From CAWKEY01 sp963848675 (GTDB lineage Bacteria > Pseudomonadota > Gammaproteobacteria > Methylococcales > Methylomonadaceae): a stretch of 61,889 bases of DNA. The stretch is from NCBI GenBank assembly GCA_963848675.1, contig CAWKEY010000017.1:1-61889 (forward strand), given 5' to 3'. Both the position numbers and the translations under genes were made by a program. Shown here one piece after another: positions 1 through 8,394 of the stretch. The notes below the pieces were generated by a model. It saw nothing but the letters and a program-made list of their open reading frames with translations. It was not told where the DNA came from and did no database searches. How positions within the stretch are numbered: the stretch's first letter is position 1; each line of letters opens with the position of its first letter.

Positions 1-145
1 CTTTGACTTCCTGGCTGCGTGCAACGATACAGCCATCGTTATTACTGAGCACGGCAACCGGTTTGCCGATCAGGTCAGGCCGGAACACGCGCTCGCAGCT
101 CACATAGAAGTTGTTGCAGTCAACCAGGGCTAGCAGCGGTTGCAT
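1..145 (-). CDS. umuC: UmuC, DNA polymerase V catalytic subunit (N-terminal fragment)
   Basis: The first 48 residues of a Y-family translesion polymerase are readable, running off the window edge. They include the palm motif ALVDCNNFYVSCERVF with the catalytic Asp of the LVDCNNFY box, then LSNNDGCIVARSQE, both hallmarks of UmuC. With cleaved UmuD it would form Pol V and bypass lesions during the SOS response. The ATG overlaps the umuD stop as TAATG, so the two are translationally coupled in one operon. Only the start can be judged; whether the gene is intact lies outside the window. Confidence 0.93.
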   Translation of the reverse strand, partial: MQPLLALVDCNNFYVSCERVFRPDLIGKPVAVLSNNDGCIVARSQEVK

Positions 146-594
146 TACAGCGGATGAATGACGTTGGTTACGACGCCCCAGATCACCATCTCCAGTTCTT
201 CATAAATAACAATATCGGCATAAGCCGGGTTTTCCGCTTTAAGCCGCCATTGTCCGTTAGTACGCCCCAGGCGCTTAACGGTCAGCTCCCCGTTCAACGC
301 ACAAATAACGATCTTCCCTGGAACCGGTTCGATGGAACGGTCCACGACCAGAATATCATTCGGGTGAATGCCCGCGCCGAGCATCGACTCGCCTTGCGCG
401 CGCACGAAGAACGTAGCGGCGGGTTTTTTGACCAGCAAGTCGTTCAGGTCCAGGGTTTTCTCGACGTAATCATCGGCGGGCGAGGGGAATCCTGCGGCCA
501 CTTTGCCGGTAAACAGCGGCAAGGCTACCCGGCACAGCGTGCGGCCGGGGGAAAAGATGTCCGTCAAACCGGTGCGAATAAATGATTGATTCAT
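145..594 (-). CDS. umuD: UmuD, S24-family self-cleaving Pol V subunit
   Basis: This 149-residue protein is the usual UmuD length and is a LexA-type S24 protease. The Ala-Gly cleavage site lies at A34-G35 (KVAAGFPSP), the nucleophile is S70 in GESML and the general-base lysine is K107 in LTVKRL. RecA-stimulated self-cleavage would give UmuD', the active accessory subunit of Pol V. It lies upstream of umuC with a one-base stop/start overlap and is transcribed away from lexA across a 106-bp gap, so LexA control is expected from the arrangement although I could not place a standard operator. Confidence 0.95.
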   Translation of the reverse strand: MNQSFIRTGLTDIFSPGRTLCRVALPLFTGKVAAGFPSPADDYVEKTLDLNDLLVKKPAATFFVRAQGESMLGAGIHPNDILVVDRSIEPVPGKIVICALNGELTVKRLGRTNGQWRLKAENPAYADIVIYEELEMVIWGVVTNVIHPL

Positions 595-700
595 AGAGGA
601 ATAGGAAAAAGGGGTTAATTATGTTTTCTTTTTGTTCTCCTTTTGCTTTCATTTTAGGCCGATTTTGGTAAGCTGACAAAAAATAAAAAACACCGGGACG
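595..700. promoter_or_regulatory. Divergent umuD/lexA promoter region
   Basis: This 106-bp AT-rich spacer must hold both promoters. It is strongly pyrimidine-biased on the plus strand in its first half, with runs of T and C. I find no Escherichia-type CTGT-N8-ACAG box. If LexA binds here, its operator must differ from the enterobacterial one. Confidence 0.5.
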
Positions 701-1330
701 ATGATGACTGAGCTCACCCGTCGACAGCGGGAAATCTTCGATTTTCTGCGCGACAACTACGAAGGCTTTGCCTATCCGCCGACGCTGGACGAACTCTGCG
801 CCGCGCTAGGCATGGCCTCGCGCGGCTCGCTCTACAAACACATCATGGCCCTCATTGGGGCCGGCCTGGTCGAACCGTTCACCGGCAACAAGCAAGGCGG
901 CATCCGCTTGACCGCCCAGGCGCAACGCGATGACGGCGCTTGCGAACATGCCTTGCCATTTGTCGGTAAGATCGCCGCTGGCAAGCCCATCGAGGCGCTG
1001 GAAAACATTAGCTACATGGCCGTTCCTGAAGTCTTGAAAAGCGATAAGCCCTGTTATGTGTTGCAGGTCCAGGGCGATTCGATGATCGAGGCCGGCATAT
1101 TCGACGGCGACTGGGTGATCATCGAGCAGCGCAGCTACGCCAGCAACGGCGAGATCGTCGTAGCGCTGATCGAGAAAGCCGAGGCAACCCTGAAATACAT
1201 CGAGCAGACGCCGGGGAAAGTGCTATTGATTCCGGCCAATGCCAACATGACGGCGATGGCATACCGTCCGGAGCAGGTCGATATCCAGGGCGTGTTGGTC
1301 GGACAAATGCGCAGTTACCGTTCACATTAG
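701..1330 (+). CDS. lexA: LexA repressor
   Basis: A 209-residue SOS repressor. Residues 1-70 form the winged-helix DNA-binding domain (LTRRQREIFDFL then YPPTLDELCAALG). Residues 85-209 form the S24 peptidase domain with cleavage site A93-G94 (KIAAGKP), nucleophile S127 (GDSMI) and catalytic K165 (ATLKYI). It should repress umuDC and other damage genes until RecA filaments trigger self-cleavage. The recognition-helix region (GMASRGSLYKHI) differs from the E. coli type, which would agree with an unusual operator. The second ATG at 704 is an equally possible start. Confidence 0.93.
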   Translation: MMTELTRRQREIFDFLRDNYEGFAYPPTLDELCAALGMASRGSLYKHIMALIGAGLVEPFTGNKQGGIRLTAQAQRDDGACEHALPFVGKIAAGKPIEALENISYMAVPEVLKSDKPCYVLQVQGDSMIEAGIFDGDWVIIEQRSYASNGEIVVALIEKAEATLKYIEQTPGKVLLIPANANMTAMAYRPEQVDIQGVLVGQMRSYRSH

Positions 1331-1360
1331 GACACAATCATCTTAACGAGGAGAGCTATC

Positions 1361-1519
1361 ATGCCAAGAAAAATTCACATGCAGGATCAAGTCAGTAATA
1401 AGGTCGAGGAGATTATGAGCCACTATGACCGCTGTTACGGGGAGCTATGGGGGATGAAAGTGTTGCTGCTGGCGGCGTTTTTAGTACTGGGTGTGTATGG
1501 GTTGGGAGTCCGTTCGTGA
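1361..1519 (+). CDS. Small single-span membrane protein (52 aa)
   Basis: A short ORF with a good ribosome binding site (GAGGAG about 8 bp upstream of the ATG). The first 27 residues are polar and include Cys/Tyr-rich SHYDRCYGELW. Residues 30-48 form one hydrophobic span (KVLLLAAFLVLGVYGLGV) followed by a short basic tail. The stop is 6 bp before the start of the SRAP gene and lexA ends 30 bp upstream, so it probably sits in a lexA-SRAP transcript. It matches no family I recognise. SOS-linked small membrane peptides are known elsewhere as division inhibitors or TisB-like toxins, but that role is only a guess here. Confidence 0.6.
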   Translation: MPRKIHMQDQVSNKVEEIMSHYDRCYGELWGMKVLLLAAFLVLGVYGLGVRS

Positions 1520-1525
1520 GTGCTT

Positions 1526-2197
1526 ATGTGCGGTCGATTTGCGCTTTATAGCGACCCAGCCACTTTGGCTCAGCGCTTCGGGGTGAGCGAGCCGCCAGAC
1601 TTATTCCCGCGCTATAACATAGCGCCAACGCAGAATATTCTCCTGGTGCGGGAGGAAGGCGAAAAAAGGCGCTTTGCGCTGGCCCGTTGGGGTTTGATTC
1701 CGCACTGGGCCAAGGATACGAAGATTGGCTACCACACGATCAATGCCCGGGCCGAGACGGTTGCCAGCAAACCGGCGTTCCGCACTGCCTTCCGGCACCG
1801 GCGTTGTTTAATTCCCGCCGATGGTTTTATCGAATGGAAGGTTATGCCGGGTTCCAAAGTCAAGCAACCCTGGTTCATCACGCTTGAGGATAGCCAAGTC
1901 ATGGCCTTGGCCGGCTTATGGGAGCGTTGGCGGAGCCCAGAAGGCGAAGATATAGAGAGCTGCTCAATCATCGTGACGGATGCGAACGAGATCATGCAAC
2001 CAATCCATGACCGGATGCCGGTCATTTTGGCGCCTGGCGATTGGGACGCTTGGCTCGAAGCGGAGGCCAAGGATGCGGGAAGACTGCAAGGTCTGCTGAA
2101 ACCTTACCCGGCGGAAGGTATGAAGGCCAGGCCGGTCAGTACGAAAGTCAATAGTCCGAGGAATGATTCGGCGGAGTGTTTGGAGGTATTAGCGTGA
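1526..2197 (+). CDS. yedK: SRAP domain protein (YedK/HMCES family), abasic-site DNA crosslinking
   Basis: The protein begins Met-Cys-Gly-Arg-Phe. SRAP proteins lose the Met and use Cys2 to form a thiazolidine crosslink with abasic sites in single-stranded DNA, so the ATG at 1526 must be the true start rather than the GTG at 1520. Family motifs follow in order: PRYNIAPTQ, WGLIPHWA, NARAETV, CLIPADGFIEWK (active Glu) and a late HDRMPVIL with the active His. At 223 residues it is full length. Its position after lexA and the small membrane gene suggests joint SOS induction; SRAP genes are often found in SOS operons. Confidence 0.93.
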   Translation: MCGRFALYSDPATLAQRFGVSEPPDLFPRYNIAPTQNILLVREEGEKRRFALARWGLIPHWAKDTKIGYHTINARAETVASKPAFRTAFRHRRCLIPADGFIEWKVMPGSKVKQPWFITLEDSQVMALAGLWERWRSPEGEDIESCSIIVTDANEIMQPIHDRMPVILAPGDWDAWLEAEAKDAGRLQGLLKPYPAEGMKARPVSTKVNSPRNDSAECLEVLA

Positions 2198-2516
2198 GGT
2201 CTTTCGCAAACGCCGAAGATTCCCCGCATAGCAGCATTTGGTCGCGATTGATGAGGCTATACTTATCCCGTGTGGGTCGGAGTCACGGAGACAGTTGACG
2301 TTATGGCGGGGTAACGCATCAATTCCGGCAAAGGCAGTAGACGATTTTTTTAGCGGCTAAAATTTTCGACATCGTCTATAGAAATTAGCAGCACAGTATT
2401 AGGCCCAGAGGGGCAGTGGAAACCTACGGTCTCGCCGGTTTGTGTCGTTCATAACGGTAGGTTTTTGCACCCATCTCCCATCAAATGGCAAGAAACGGAA
2501 AAACACTTGGCTAGCC
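2198..2516. other. Intergenic leader, no gene seen
   Basis: About 320 bp between the SRAP gene and the cyclase gene. An in-frame upstream ATG at 2442 exists but the peptide before 2517 looks non-coding. No c-di-GMP riboswitch core could be recognised by eye. Confidence 0.4.
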
Positions 2517-4052
2517 ATGTTTAAGACGAAACGCTTCTGGATGTATGGCCTCGTCCTGGTGTCTTGGGCGGCGGTGACGTCGGTCACAACGGGTCTGGTA
2601 TTCAAGCTTGCGCTGCATAAAGCCGAAACGGCCTTTAATCAGAGGGTCGCGCAACTGGACGAAAGGCTCGAACTCATCGCGCGGGATAACGAATCGATCT
2701 TGGAGGGTTTTTCCGCGTTTCTGAGCTCCATTGAATATGCCGATAGGGAAAGCGCATCCCGTTACGCCCGACAAATCCTTGCCCGCTACCCTCATGTCAA
2801 TGCGCTCGGAGTCGCGCTCGTCGTAAAAAGGAACGAGTTGGCGAAGTTTACCAAAAGACAAAAGCGCTCTTGGTTTCCCCATTACAAAGTGAAGGCTTTC
2901 AATTACGAGGCCGATCGCCGCAGTTGGCGGCCTGTTAAAAAAAAGCCTACATACACCCCGATTATTTTCATTGAACCGATGTCGCCCAACACCAAGCCAC
3001 TCATCGGCGCAGACATGGATTCGGCGCCCTTCCTACGCGACGCACTAAAGCAAGCGAAGGAATTGCAGGCCTCTGTGGCTAGCATCCCATTCAAACTCGT
3101 CGATGGGCATCGGGGCTATGTCCTCTTTCATCCCGTTCCCGATCCTCCAAAAGGCGTTTATGCCACGCGAAAACAAGCGGTGGCGATAGTAGAAGTCAGT
3201 GTCGAGGCGATCCAGAAAAACATCGCGTTATTGGTCGAAAATCTTGAGTTTCGTCTTTATTACGCCAGCTATTCGAGCGATGCACCGGAAGGTTTGCTGG
3301 TGCATAGTGCAGCACCCGCGCCGAACAGAGTGGAAGCGAAGTTATTTCCCAAATTGACCGCCGAAAAGAAGCTTGACAGTCTAGGTCAGCCGTTCGCGCT
3401 CAGGGTGGACAAGCAACTGGGCTGGTCTGATCTTGACCTGCCGCTTGTGATCGCCACAGGCTCAACCTTGCTCCTGGTCCTCGCACTGCTGCTGCTTGTC
3501 CTGAATGGGCATTTTCGCCGGGAAGAACAAAGGAAAAAGTCGGCAAATCGCTTGCTCCACATGGCGATGCACGATGCCTTGACGGGACTGCCCAACAGAA
3601 CGCTACTGACCGATCGATTCAGTCAGGCCTGTTCCCGGGCACAGCGTCGGAACCTGACATTTTCGACTATGTTTCTCGATCTGAATGGCTTCAAGAAGGT
3701 GAACGACACCTATGGTCACGACGTTGGCGATCAATTGCTCAGGACCCTGGGCGGTTTACTCAAGGAATGCATCAGGAATGAGGATACTTTGAGCAGAATC
3801 AGCGGAGATGAGTTCGTGATCCTACTGGAAGATACGTCTTACGCGAATGCGGAAAGAGTCGCGCGGGAAATTCAGGCCAAGTTGGCGCAGCCGCGGCTTA
3901 TCCGGGGCATTGAACTGACTATTGATATCAGCTTAGGAATTGCGGTTTATCCCGACGATGGCACGGAAATGAGCGAACTACTCAGGAAAGCGGATGCAAG
4001 AATGTATCAAGCAAAAGAGCAAAGCAAAGGCCTACTGATGGAACGCACATAA
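2517..4052 (+). CDS. CHASE-domain membrane diguanylate cyclase
   Basis: A 511-residue inner-membrane enzyme predicted to make c-di-GMP from two GTP. A first membrane helix at residues 7-28, a periplasmic CHASE-type sensor (FSAFLSSIEYADRESASRYA, later MSPNTKPLIGADMDS) and a second helix near residue 310 (LVIATGSTLLLVLALLLL) precede a GGDEF domain. The catalytic loop is SGDEF at residues 429-433, a tolerated variant of GGDEF; MAMHDALTGLPNR opens the domain. The start at 2517 puts the helix directly at the N terminus. A terminator follows, so it is monocistronic. The ligand is unknown. Confidence 0.88.
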   Translation: MFKTKRFWMYGLVLVSWAAVTSVTTGLVFKLALHKAETAFNQRVAQLDERLELIARDNESILEGFSAFLSSIEYADRESASRYARQILARYPHVNALGVALVVKRNELAKFTKRQKRSWFPHYKVKAFNYEADRRSWRPVKKKPTYTPIIFIEPMSPNTKPLIGADMDSAPFLRDALKQAKELQASVASIPFKLVDGHRGYVLFHPVPDPPKGVYATRKQAVAIVEVSVEAIQKNIALLVENLEFRLYYASYSSDAPEGLLVHSAAPAPNRVEAKLFPKLTAEKKLDSLGQPFALRVDKQLGWSDLDLPLVIATGSTLLLVLALLLLVLNGHFRREEQRKKSANRLLHMAMHDALTGLPNRTLLTDRFSQACSRAQRRNLTFSTMFLDLNGFKKVNDTYGHDVGDQLLRTLGGLLKECIRNEDTLSRISGDEFVILLEDTSYANAERVAREIQAKLAQPRLIRGIELTIDISLGIAVYPDDGTEMSELLRKADARMYQAKEQSKGLLMERT

Positions 4053-4068
4053 AAAATCGGCTTTATTT

Positions 4069-4091
4069 TTGACCTTAATGGTCAATTTTTT
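4069..4091 (+). terminator. Rho-independent terminator after the cyclase gene
   Basis: A 6-bp stem TTGACC/GGTCAA with a TTAAT loop is followed directly by six T residues, 16 bp after the stop codon. The upstream side is also A/T-rich, so it could act in both directions. Confidence 0.75.
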
Positions 4092-4469
4092 CGGGCACCA
4101 AGAAAGCTTGTCAATTGGCCATCTTCGATTCAGATGAGTGGTTCATATCTAATCTGACAGGAACTGGTGTTTATAAGGTTTATTGTTGGATTAGTGCCTC
4201 ACCACCCCAGCGAGCCTAATAAAAGAGGTCAGATTTGAACTACCGCAACCGACCCCAAGCCGACGTAGACATTAAAACTATCGTCAGGCTGGTTTTTGCT
4301 TCATAGCTGCCATTAATGCGACACTGAATCTAACAATAATCTTGCGGCAATTCATCGTAAGAATTCCGACATTAGCTGCTGTTAAAGAATGCCAGGTTGC
4401 GATTAACTTTTCACACTCGACTTTTCATAAGAAAGATCCCACTTCGTCTAAATGTTCAGTGGGTGCTGA
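4092..4469. other. Intergenic region, no gene seen
   Basis: About 380 bp without a convincing coding frame on either strand. It lies between the end of the plus-strand cyclase gene and the end of the minus-strand phosphatase gene. Confidence 0.4.
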
Positions 4470-4863
4470 TTAAACTAAGGTCAGTATCTCTTCAATACCT
4501 GGTGAGAGGAAAATATCACGTATGGACTTAATTCTATCCAGCGCCTGCTCCCGGGTCATATGATGTTTCATCATCAAATACCGTGCAACTATGCAAACTG
4601 AACGGGATCGCCCAGCATGGCAATGAACCAGTATTTTTTTTTCCATCTGAAACGACATCGTCGATGAAGTCAATTGCATCACTTATATCCCTTATGGAAT
4701 TGCCGCTACCGTCAGTCAATGGTAAGCATAAAATATCAAAACGTTCATCACTTTCATCACAACAACCTGCTTTGAGGCAAAGAATGGCGTCAATTTCAGC
4801 CTCGGACACATTTCCAGCATCAATAAAATTGCCGATTGCTATTTGTGGTGTAATCCAGTCCAT
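4470..4863 (-). pseudogene. Dual-specificity (tyrosine/serine) phosphatase, frameshifted at an A9 tract
   Basis: Two overlapping frames together make one roughly 130-residue dual-specificity phosphatase. The N-terminal frame (MDWITPQIAIGN to VVSDGKK) gives the substrate-site half; the other frame supplies the P-loop HCHAGRSRS (HCxxGxxRS), which is essential for catalysis. The switch falls at nine consecutive A residues on the coding strand (plus strand near 4634-4642); reading on needs a -1 shift. This is a classic place for a sequencing error, for slippage that makes both products, or for a real inactivating indel. It is the first of three minus-strand genes with the two CsgG-like proteins. 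Confidence 0.75.
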
Positions 4864-4895
4864 ATAGTATTACAGCCCAATTGTTTATCAATTAA

Positions 4896-6254
4896 CTACA
4901 ATTCGAATTGTTCAATGATGGCTTTAACGGCCTTACTTCGTGCTTTGCTTATAGCCTCTGATTCTGAATAACCCGCAGAAGATCCGTTTATTTGGCTGCT
5001 ATTAATAATCTCGCCAGTTAATGTATTCAATAACCTCACTTCTATCAATATCGTTGCATCTATTACACCGGCAATTGCTTTATTACCACTAGTTGTTTGC
5101 TTAATTTCACCTAGCATTATTTTATTAGCCAAGCCAGCAAGTTCTAATTTTTCAAATTCGCTCTTGTCACCTTGAAATAAACGATCAAATACACCGTCTT
5201 TAAGAGCTTGTTGGTTTAGAAATTCCGATTTCATAGGCTTTTTAAAACCAATACGGAGAAGGTGCGATAGCTCACTATCTAGCGTGGCTCCATTTGAAAA
5301 ACTAGTTGCCATATCCGCTTTATTACTTCCGGCAAGCACATACTTTTTAATGTAGGCGGATTTTTCTTCCTCAATTTGATTGATGTGTTCTTGTTCTGCT
5401 TTTTGGGCGGCAGCTGACTGTTCCGCAGCTAAAAGAGCTTCAGCTTGTGCATTTGCTTCTATCAGCCTCAGTTTAATTTTTTTGACAATCTCTTCCGATA
5501 TTGGAATCAACTTTTCATTAGTAACTTGATCATATCCAGGCTGATTAAAGCATTTATAGCCCCATATTCGATCTTCATCCTCGCGACACCATTTCCTCGG
5601 GTCACCTTTCAAAAACAATCTATCTTCATCCGAATCATAACGATTAAATTTTTCTAATGAAAATTCGTATTCATCAGAACTGGGCACCAGTTTTGTAGAA
5701 ATAGTTCGATCAATCCATTCAATAAATACAGAAAAATAAGAAGAAGTAAGTGGGAAATAGCTGAGTAAGGCAAAACCAAATGAGAAAACAATCAGATTAT
5801 AACCCAGTTGTTTCTTACAAACTTTTATGCCAACTAGCCAAAAGCCCAAAGCCAGCATCAAAAATAAACCAATTTTACTAGCGCCATCAATCCCAGGCGA
5901 TACTTTAAACGAAAAGATAAAAACCAGGATAAGCACCAGTATTGTAGCGCCTATTATGCTAAAAGCACGTTGAGCCGGTGGAAACTTTTTGAGTTGTACC
6001 CCTAATTCAACGAAAGGTTGCAGGAGAACAACCCAAAACAAAATAAGACCACTGGCAATCAAGAATCCGAGTATATTGAAAATAGCATAACCGGTGAACT
6101 CGCTCAGAGATATTAAAACGACTACAACGCCAATAACCCAAAGCGATGGTATTAATGACCTGACTATAAAATCCAGGTAATCTTGAGTAATTTCTTTGAT
6201 GCTGCAAAACGATTCAAAAACAAATCGTTGAAAGCCCTTAAACCAATCGTTCAT
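4896..6254 (-). CDS. Multi-pass membrane protein with CsgG/FlgO-like C-terminal domain
   Basis: A 452-residue protein with four to five hydrophobic spans in the first 185 residues (SLWVIGVVVVLISLSEF, ILGFLIASGLILFWVVLL, IIGATILVLILVFIFSF and two more). A Cys-containing linker (DPRKWCREDEDRIWGYKCF), an Ala/Glu/Gln-rich coiled coil (about 270-310) and a C-terminal domain follow. That domain contains DATILIEVRLLNTLTGEIINSSQ, which resembles the core of CsgG/LPP20/TolB-like envelope proteins. It lies 37 bp downstream of a FlgO-like gene on the same strand, so they probably work together at the envelope. The function is not known. Confidence 0.6.
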   Translation of the reverse strand: MNDWFKGFQRFVFESFCSIKEITQDYLDFIVRSLIPSLWVIGVVVVLISLSEFTGYAIFNILGFLIASGLILFWVVLLQPFVELGVQLKKFPPAQRAFSIIGATILVLILVFIFSFKVSPGIDGASKIGLFLMLALGFWLVGIKVCKKQLGYNLIVFSFGFALLSYFPLTSSYFSVFIEWIDRTISTKLVPSSDEYEFSLEKFNRYDSDEDRLFLKGDPRKWCREDEDRIWGYKCFNQPGYDQVTNEKLIPISEEIVKKIKLRLIEANAQAEALLAAEQSAAAQKAEQEHINQIEEEKSAYIKKYVLAGSNKADMATSFSNGATLDSELSHLLRIGFKKPMKSEFLNQQALKDGVFDRLFQGDKSEFEKLELAGLANKIMLGEIKQTTSGNKAIAGVIDATILIEVRLLNTLTGEIINSSQINGSSAGYSESEAISKARSKAVKAIIEQFEL

Positions 6255-6291
6255 CTATAGCCTTTTTATTCAGTTAATTAAACACGTTGCA

Positions 6292-7336
6292 TCAATTCAA
6301 CCGCAAACCGCTTAACTGTACAGTAAAAGGCTCAGGACCGGAACTAGACCATTTGTTAAAAGTTCCACGTACTGTTAGGTAATTTCCCTTGAGAGCGGTT
6401 GTACCTCTTTTGGGCTGAAGATCCCAAACCACAATAATATTGGAATTAGGGGCAATGACCGTGCATCCATCGAAAGATTTGTAATTACAATTAATTTCTA
6501 TGCCTGTGACTTCATACCGATCAAAAGTATCGCCACTGCGAGTAGCCGCAAAAATGCTGCCATTTTTATTTACTTTTGTAATAAATAACGGCTTTTTTGT
6601 GATATTACGAAATTCGGTTGTGACCCGAATAATGCCATTTTCTTGCTTTAACAGACTTGTAGGAACAACATGGATGAATGCATTCTTAAAATAAACATCA
6701 CTTGGCTGAGTCTCCAATCCGGTTTTTTCGGTTTGTCCACCTGCTCCGGCTGAAGCTGATGATTGCTGCAAAAGATTTTTTATTACCTGGTCTTTGTTGA
6801 TGGATGCGGAAGCTGCAGCAAAGACTCCAGCGGTTTCAACACTTATTGCTCTTGTGTTCAGCTTTATCTTTTCGCCCAGATCGGTAATCGATCCCGTGAT
6901 GATGGCGTCGATACCGAGTAGCTTTTGTAGTTCGGCAACTGTATCTTTATCAAAGACGTTTTGGGTATATTTCTGTTGCTCTTGCAACACACGATCAAGC
7001 TCGCGGCGCTCGACCACATCAAAATTGCCTTCACTAAATAGCGCAGTAATCAACTCTTCCGCTATAAAGGAACTCAGGGCAGATTCGTAGCCATTGAGAT
7101 CAGTAAAACTGACGACAGCAATCTTTTTTGCCGCCTTTTCTTTCATCTGTGTGGCGAGTTCTTCTGGCAATTTTCTTTATCGCGGGCTCAAGTTCAGCTT
7201 CATTAATAGGTGGCTCAACTTTAACGTCTTTTGTTTCGCTGTTAGAGGGTTCAACTTCAGCTGCATATAACGAAAAGGACAAAGTCATTATCACTATGGC
7301 AGTTAAAAACCTCAGCATCATTGATTTATTATTCAT
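6292..7336 (-). pseudogene. FlgO/CsgG-family secreted protein, frameshifted near the signal peptide
   Basis: The larger frame (about 290 residues) has the FlgO/CsgG fold signature: KIAVVSFTDLNG, then LITALFSEGNFDVVERRELDRVLQEQ and LLGIDAIITGSITDLG. The N terminus lies in another frame from ATG 7336: a signal peptide (MMLRFLTAIVIMTLSFSLYAA) followed by an acidic linker ending ELEPAIKK. The two join at AAAGAAAATTGCC near 7170 if one base is dropped, giving PAIKK-LPEELATQ. CsgG-like proteins are outer-membrane or periplasmic factors. Either a single-base error or a real lesion separates export signal from domain; a TTG restart at 7170 would give an unexported product. Confidence 0.72.
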
Positions 7337-7493
7337 GCATAGACTCCAATTATTTTGGTAATACTGTTTTTTAAAAAAATGGTTGTGCGCCACGCCATAA
7401 ATCGAAGCACATCTGGTTTCCAAGCTATTTAGCAGTACAGCACCTTTTAGGAAAATTTTCACATAATAGGCATGCCAGCTTTCAGTTGATGAA

Positions 7494-7994
7494 TCATCTT
7501 TTTCTATTAGCACGCCTTTTTTGCCTGGCGTCAGCGATCTTATCTGCAAGTTGATCAAAGAATGTCTGGCGTTTATTAGCTGGTGAATTTTGCGTTTCTT
7601 GGAAGGCATTATATGCTTTCGTTTCAGTTAAATGCTCTACCATAATCAATAGCTGGTCATCACTCAGCGCATTTAATCCTTTTTCAACATCAACAGGCGA
7701 TAAGTCGTATCTGGCATCCATCATTCGCTTTGCAATTTCAGGCGGTACATCAGAGATTATGGAGTAGATGAATGACCGAATCGCACTAGGATTTGGTTCG
7801 GAATGTATTGCAAACGCTGAAACAGCGTAAGAAATGAATTCTAATGCATATTTTTGTTGGGTAGTGAGTCCGACTAATTTTTGCCCTATCGACGAACTCA
7901 TAAATTGGTCATAATATAACCCATCTAATTCGCGCCTGACATAGCTTGCGGCGATATCGGCAATTAAGATTTTATATTTGTATTTATCAATCAT
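7494..7994 (-). CDS. Hypothetical 166-aa protein
   Basis: An uninterrupted, mostly helical soluble protein with no family I recognise. It has no signal peptide or membrane span. The C terminus is strongly basic (ADARQKRRANRKR), which could bind nucleic acid or a membrane surface. It is on the same strand as, and about 160 bp upstream of, the FlgO-like gene. The intervening stretch shows no separate gene. Confidence 0.6.
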   Translation of the reverse strand: MIDKYKYKILIADIAASYVRRELDGLYYDQFMSSSIGQKLVGLTTQQKYALEFISYAVSAFAIHSEPNPSAIRSFIYSIISDVPPEIAKRMMDARYDLSPVDVEKGLNALSDDQLLIMVEHLTETKAYNAFQETQNSPANKRQTFFDQLADKIADARQKRRANRKR

Positions 7995-8078
7995 TTACAA
8001 CATTAAGATATAGTTTGAACTATCGCACCTTAGAGCAGCATAAAAGTATGTGGTGGGTAACGGTGCGACTCGAAATTT

Positions 8079-8267
8079 ATGGGGTCAAAACGCCTAAACA
8101 AACCTGTATGGCGGAAAAAACAGATTAATGTTTCTTTTCCTAACGTTCTACTGAGTGGTGTCGCCAAGCAGTTAGTTAGTCAATATCCCAATTTTTTGGC
8201 CCAGTGTATCGAACAAGTGTTCACTATGCCAAGATTGAGTTTCTATACCTTGCGCGACAAGCCTTAA
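8079..8267 (+). pseudogene. Possible C-terminal fragment of a lost gene
   Basis: A 62-residue frame whose second half (VAKQLVSQYPNFLAQCIEQVFTMPRLSFYTLRDKP) looks like a genuine protein tail, while the first half does not. I could not assign a family. It sits alone between convergent and divergent genes and is best read as a remnant. Confidence 0.25.
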
Positions 8268-8304
8268 TGGCTAACTCTGTGTTCACACGAAAGGAAAGTA
8301 GTTC

Positions 8305-8394
8305 TATGAAAAGATTAGTATTTATAGCTTTGGAAGCTTGATCTTGGCGCTAGCGAAGAAAAAAGCGACTTTAACAACCAACCAGTGACTTAGC
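8305..8394 (+). pseudogene. Short broken ORF immediately upstream of the receiver gene
   Basis: After a purine-rich ribosome site (AAAGGAAAG) the ATG at 8305 opens MKRLVFIAL, then a TGA follows. Dropping one base at the GG near 8331 lets the frame continue as KLDLGASEEKSDFNNQPVT and stop at about 8392, just before the next ATG. It may be a tiny frameshifted leader or partner peptide, or chance. Confidence 0.25.

Noticed and set aside
154..585. 143-aa plus-strand frame opposite umuD
   Set aside because: It is an antisense shadow of umuD with no ribosome site or family features.
595..700. Enterobacterial SOS box between umuD and lexA
   Set aside because: No CTGT-N8-ACAG match on either strand.
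2198..2516. Possible c-di-GMP riboswitch upstream of the cyclase gene
   Set aside because: The conserved GEMM core could not be found by eye; only a covariance search could revive the idea.
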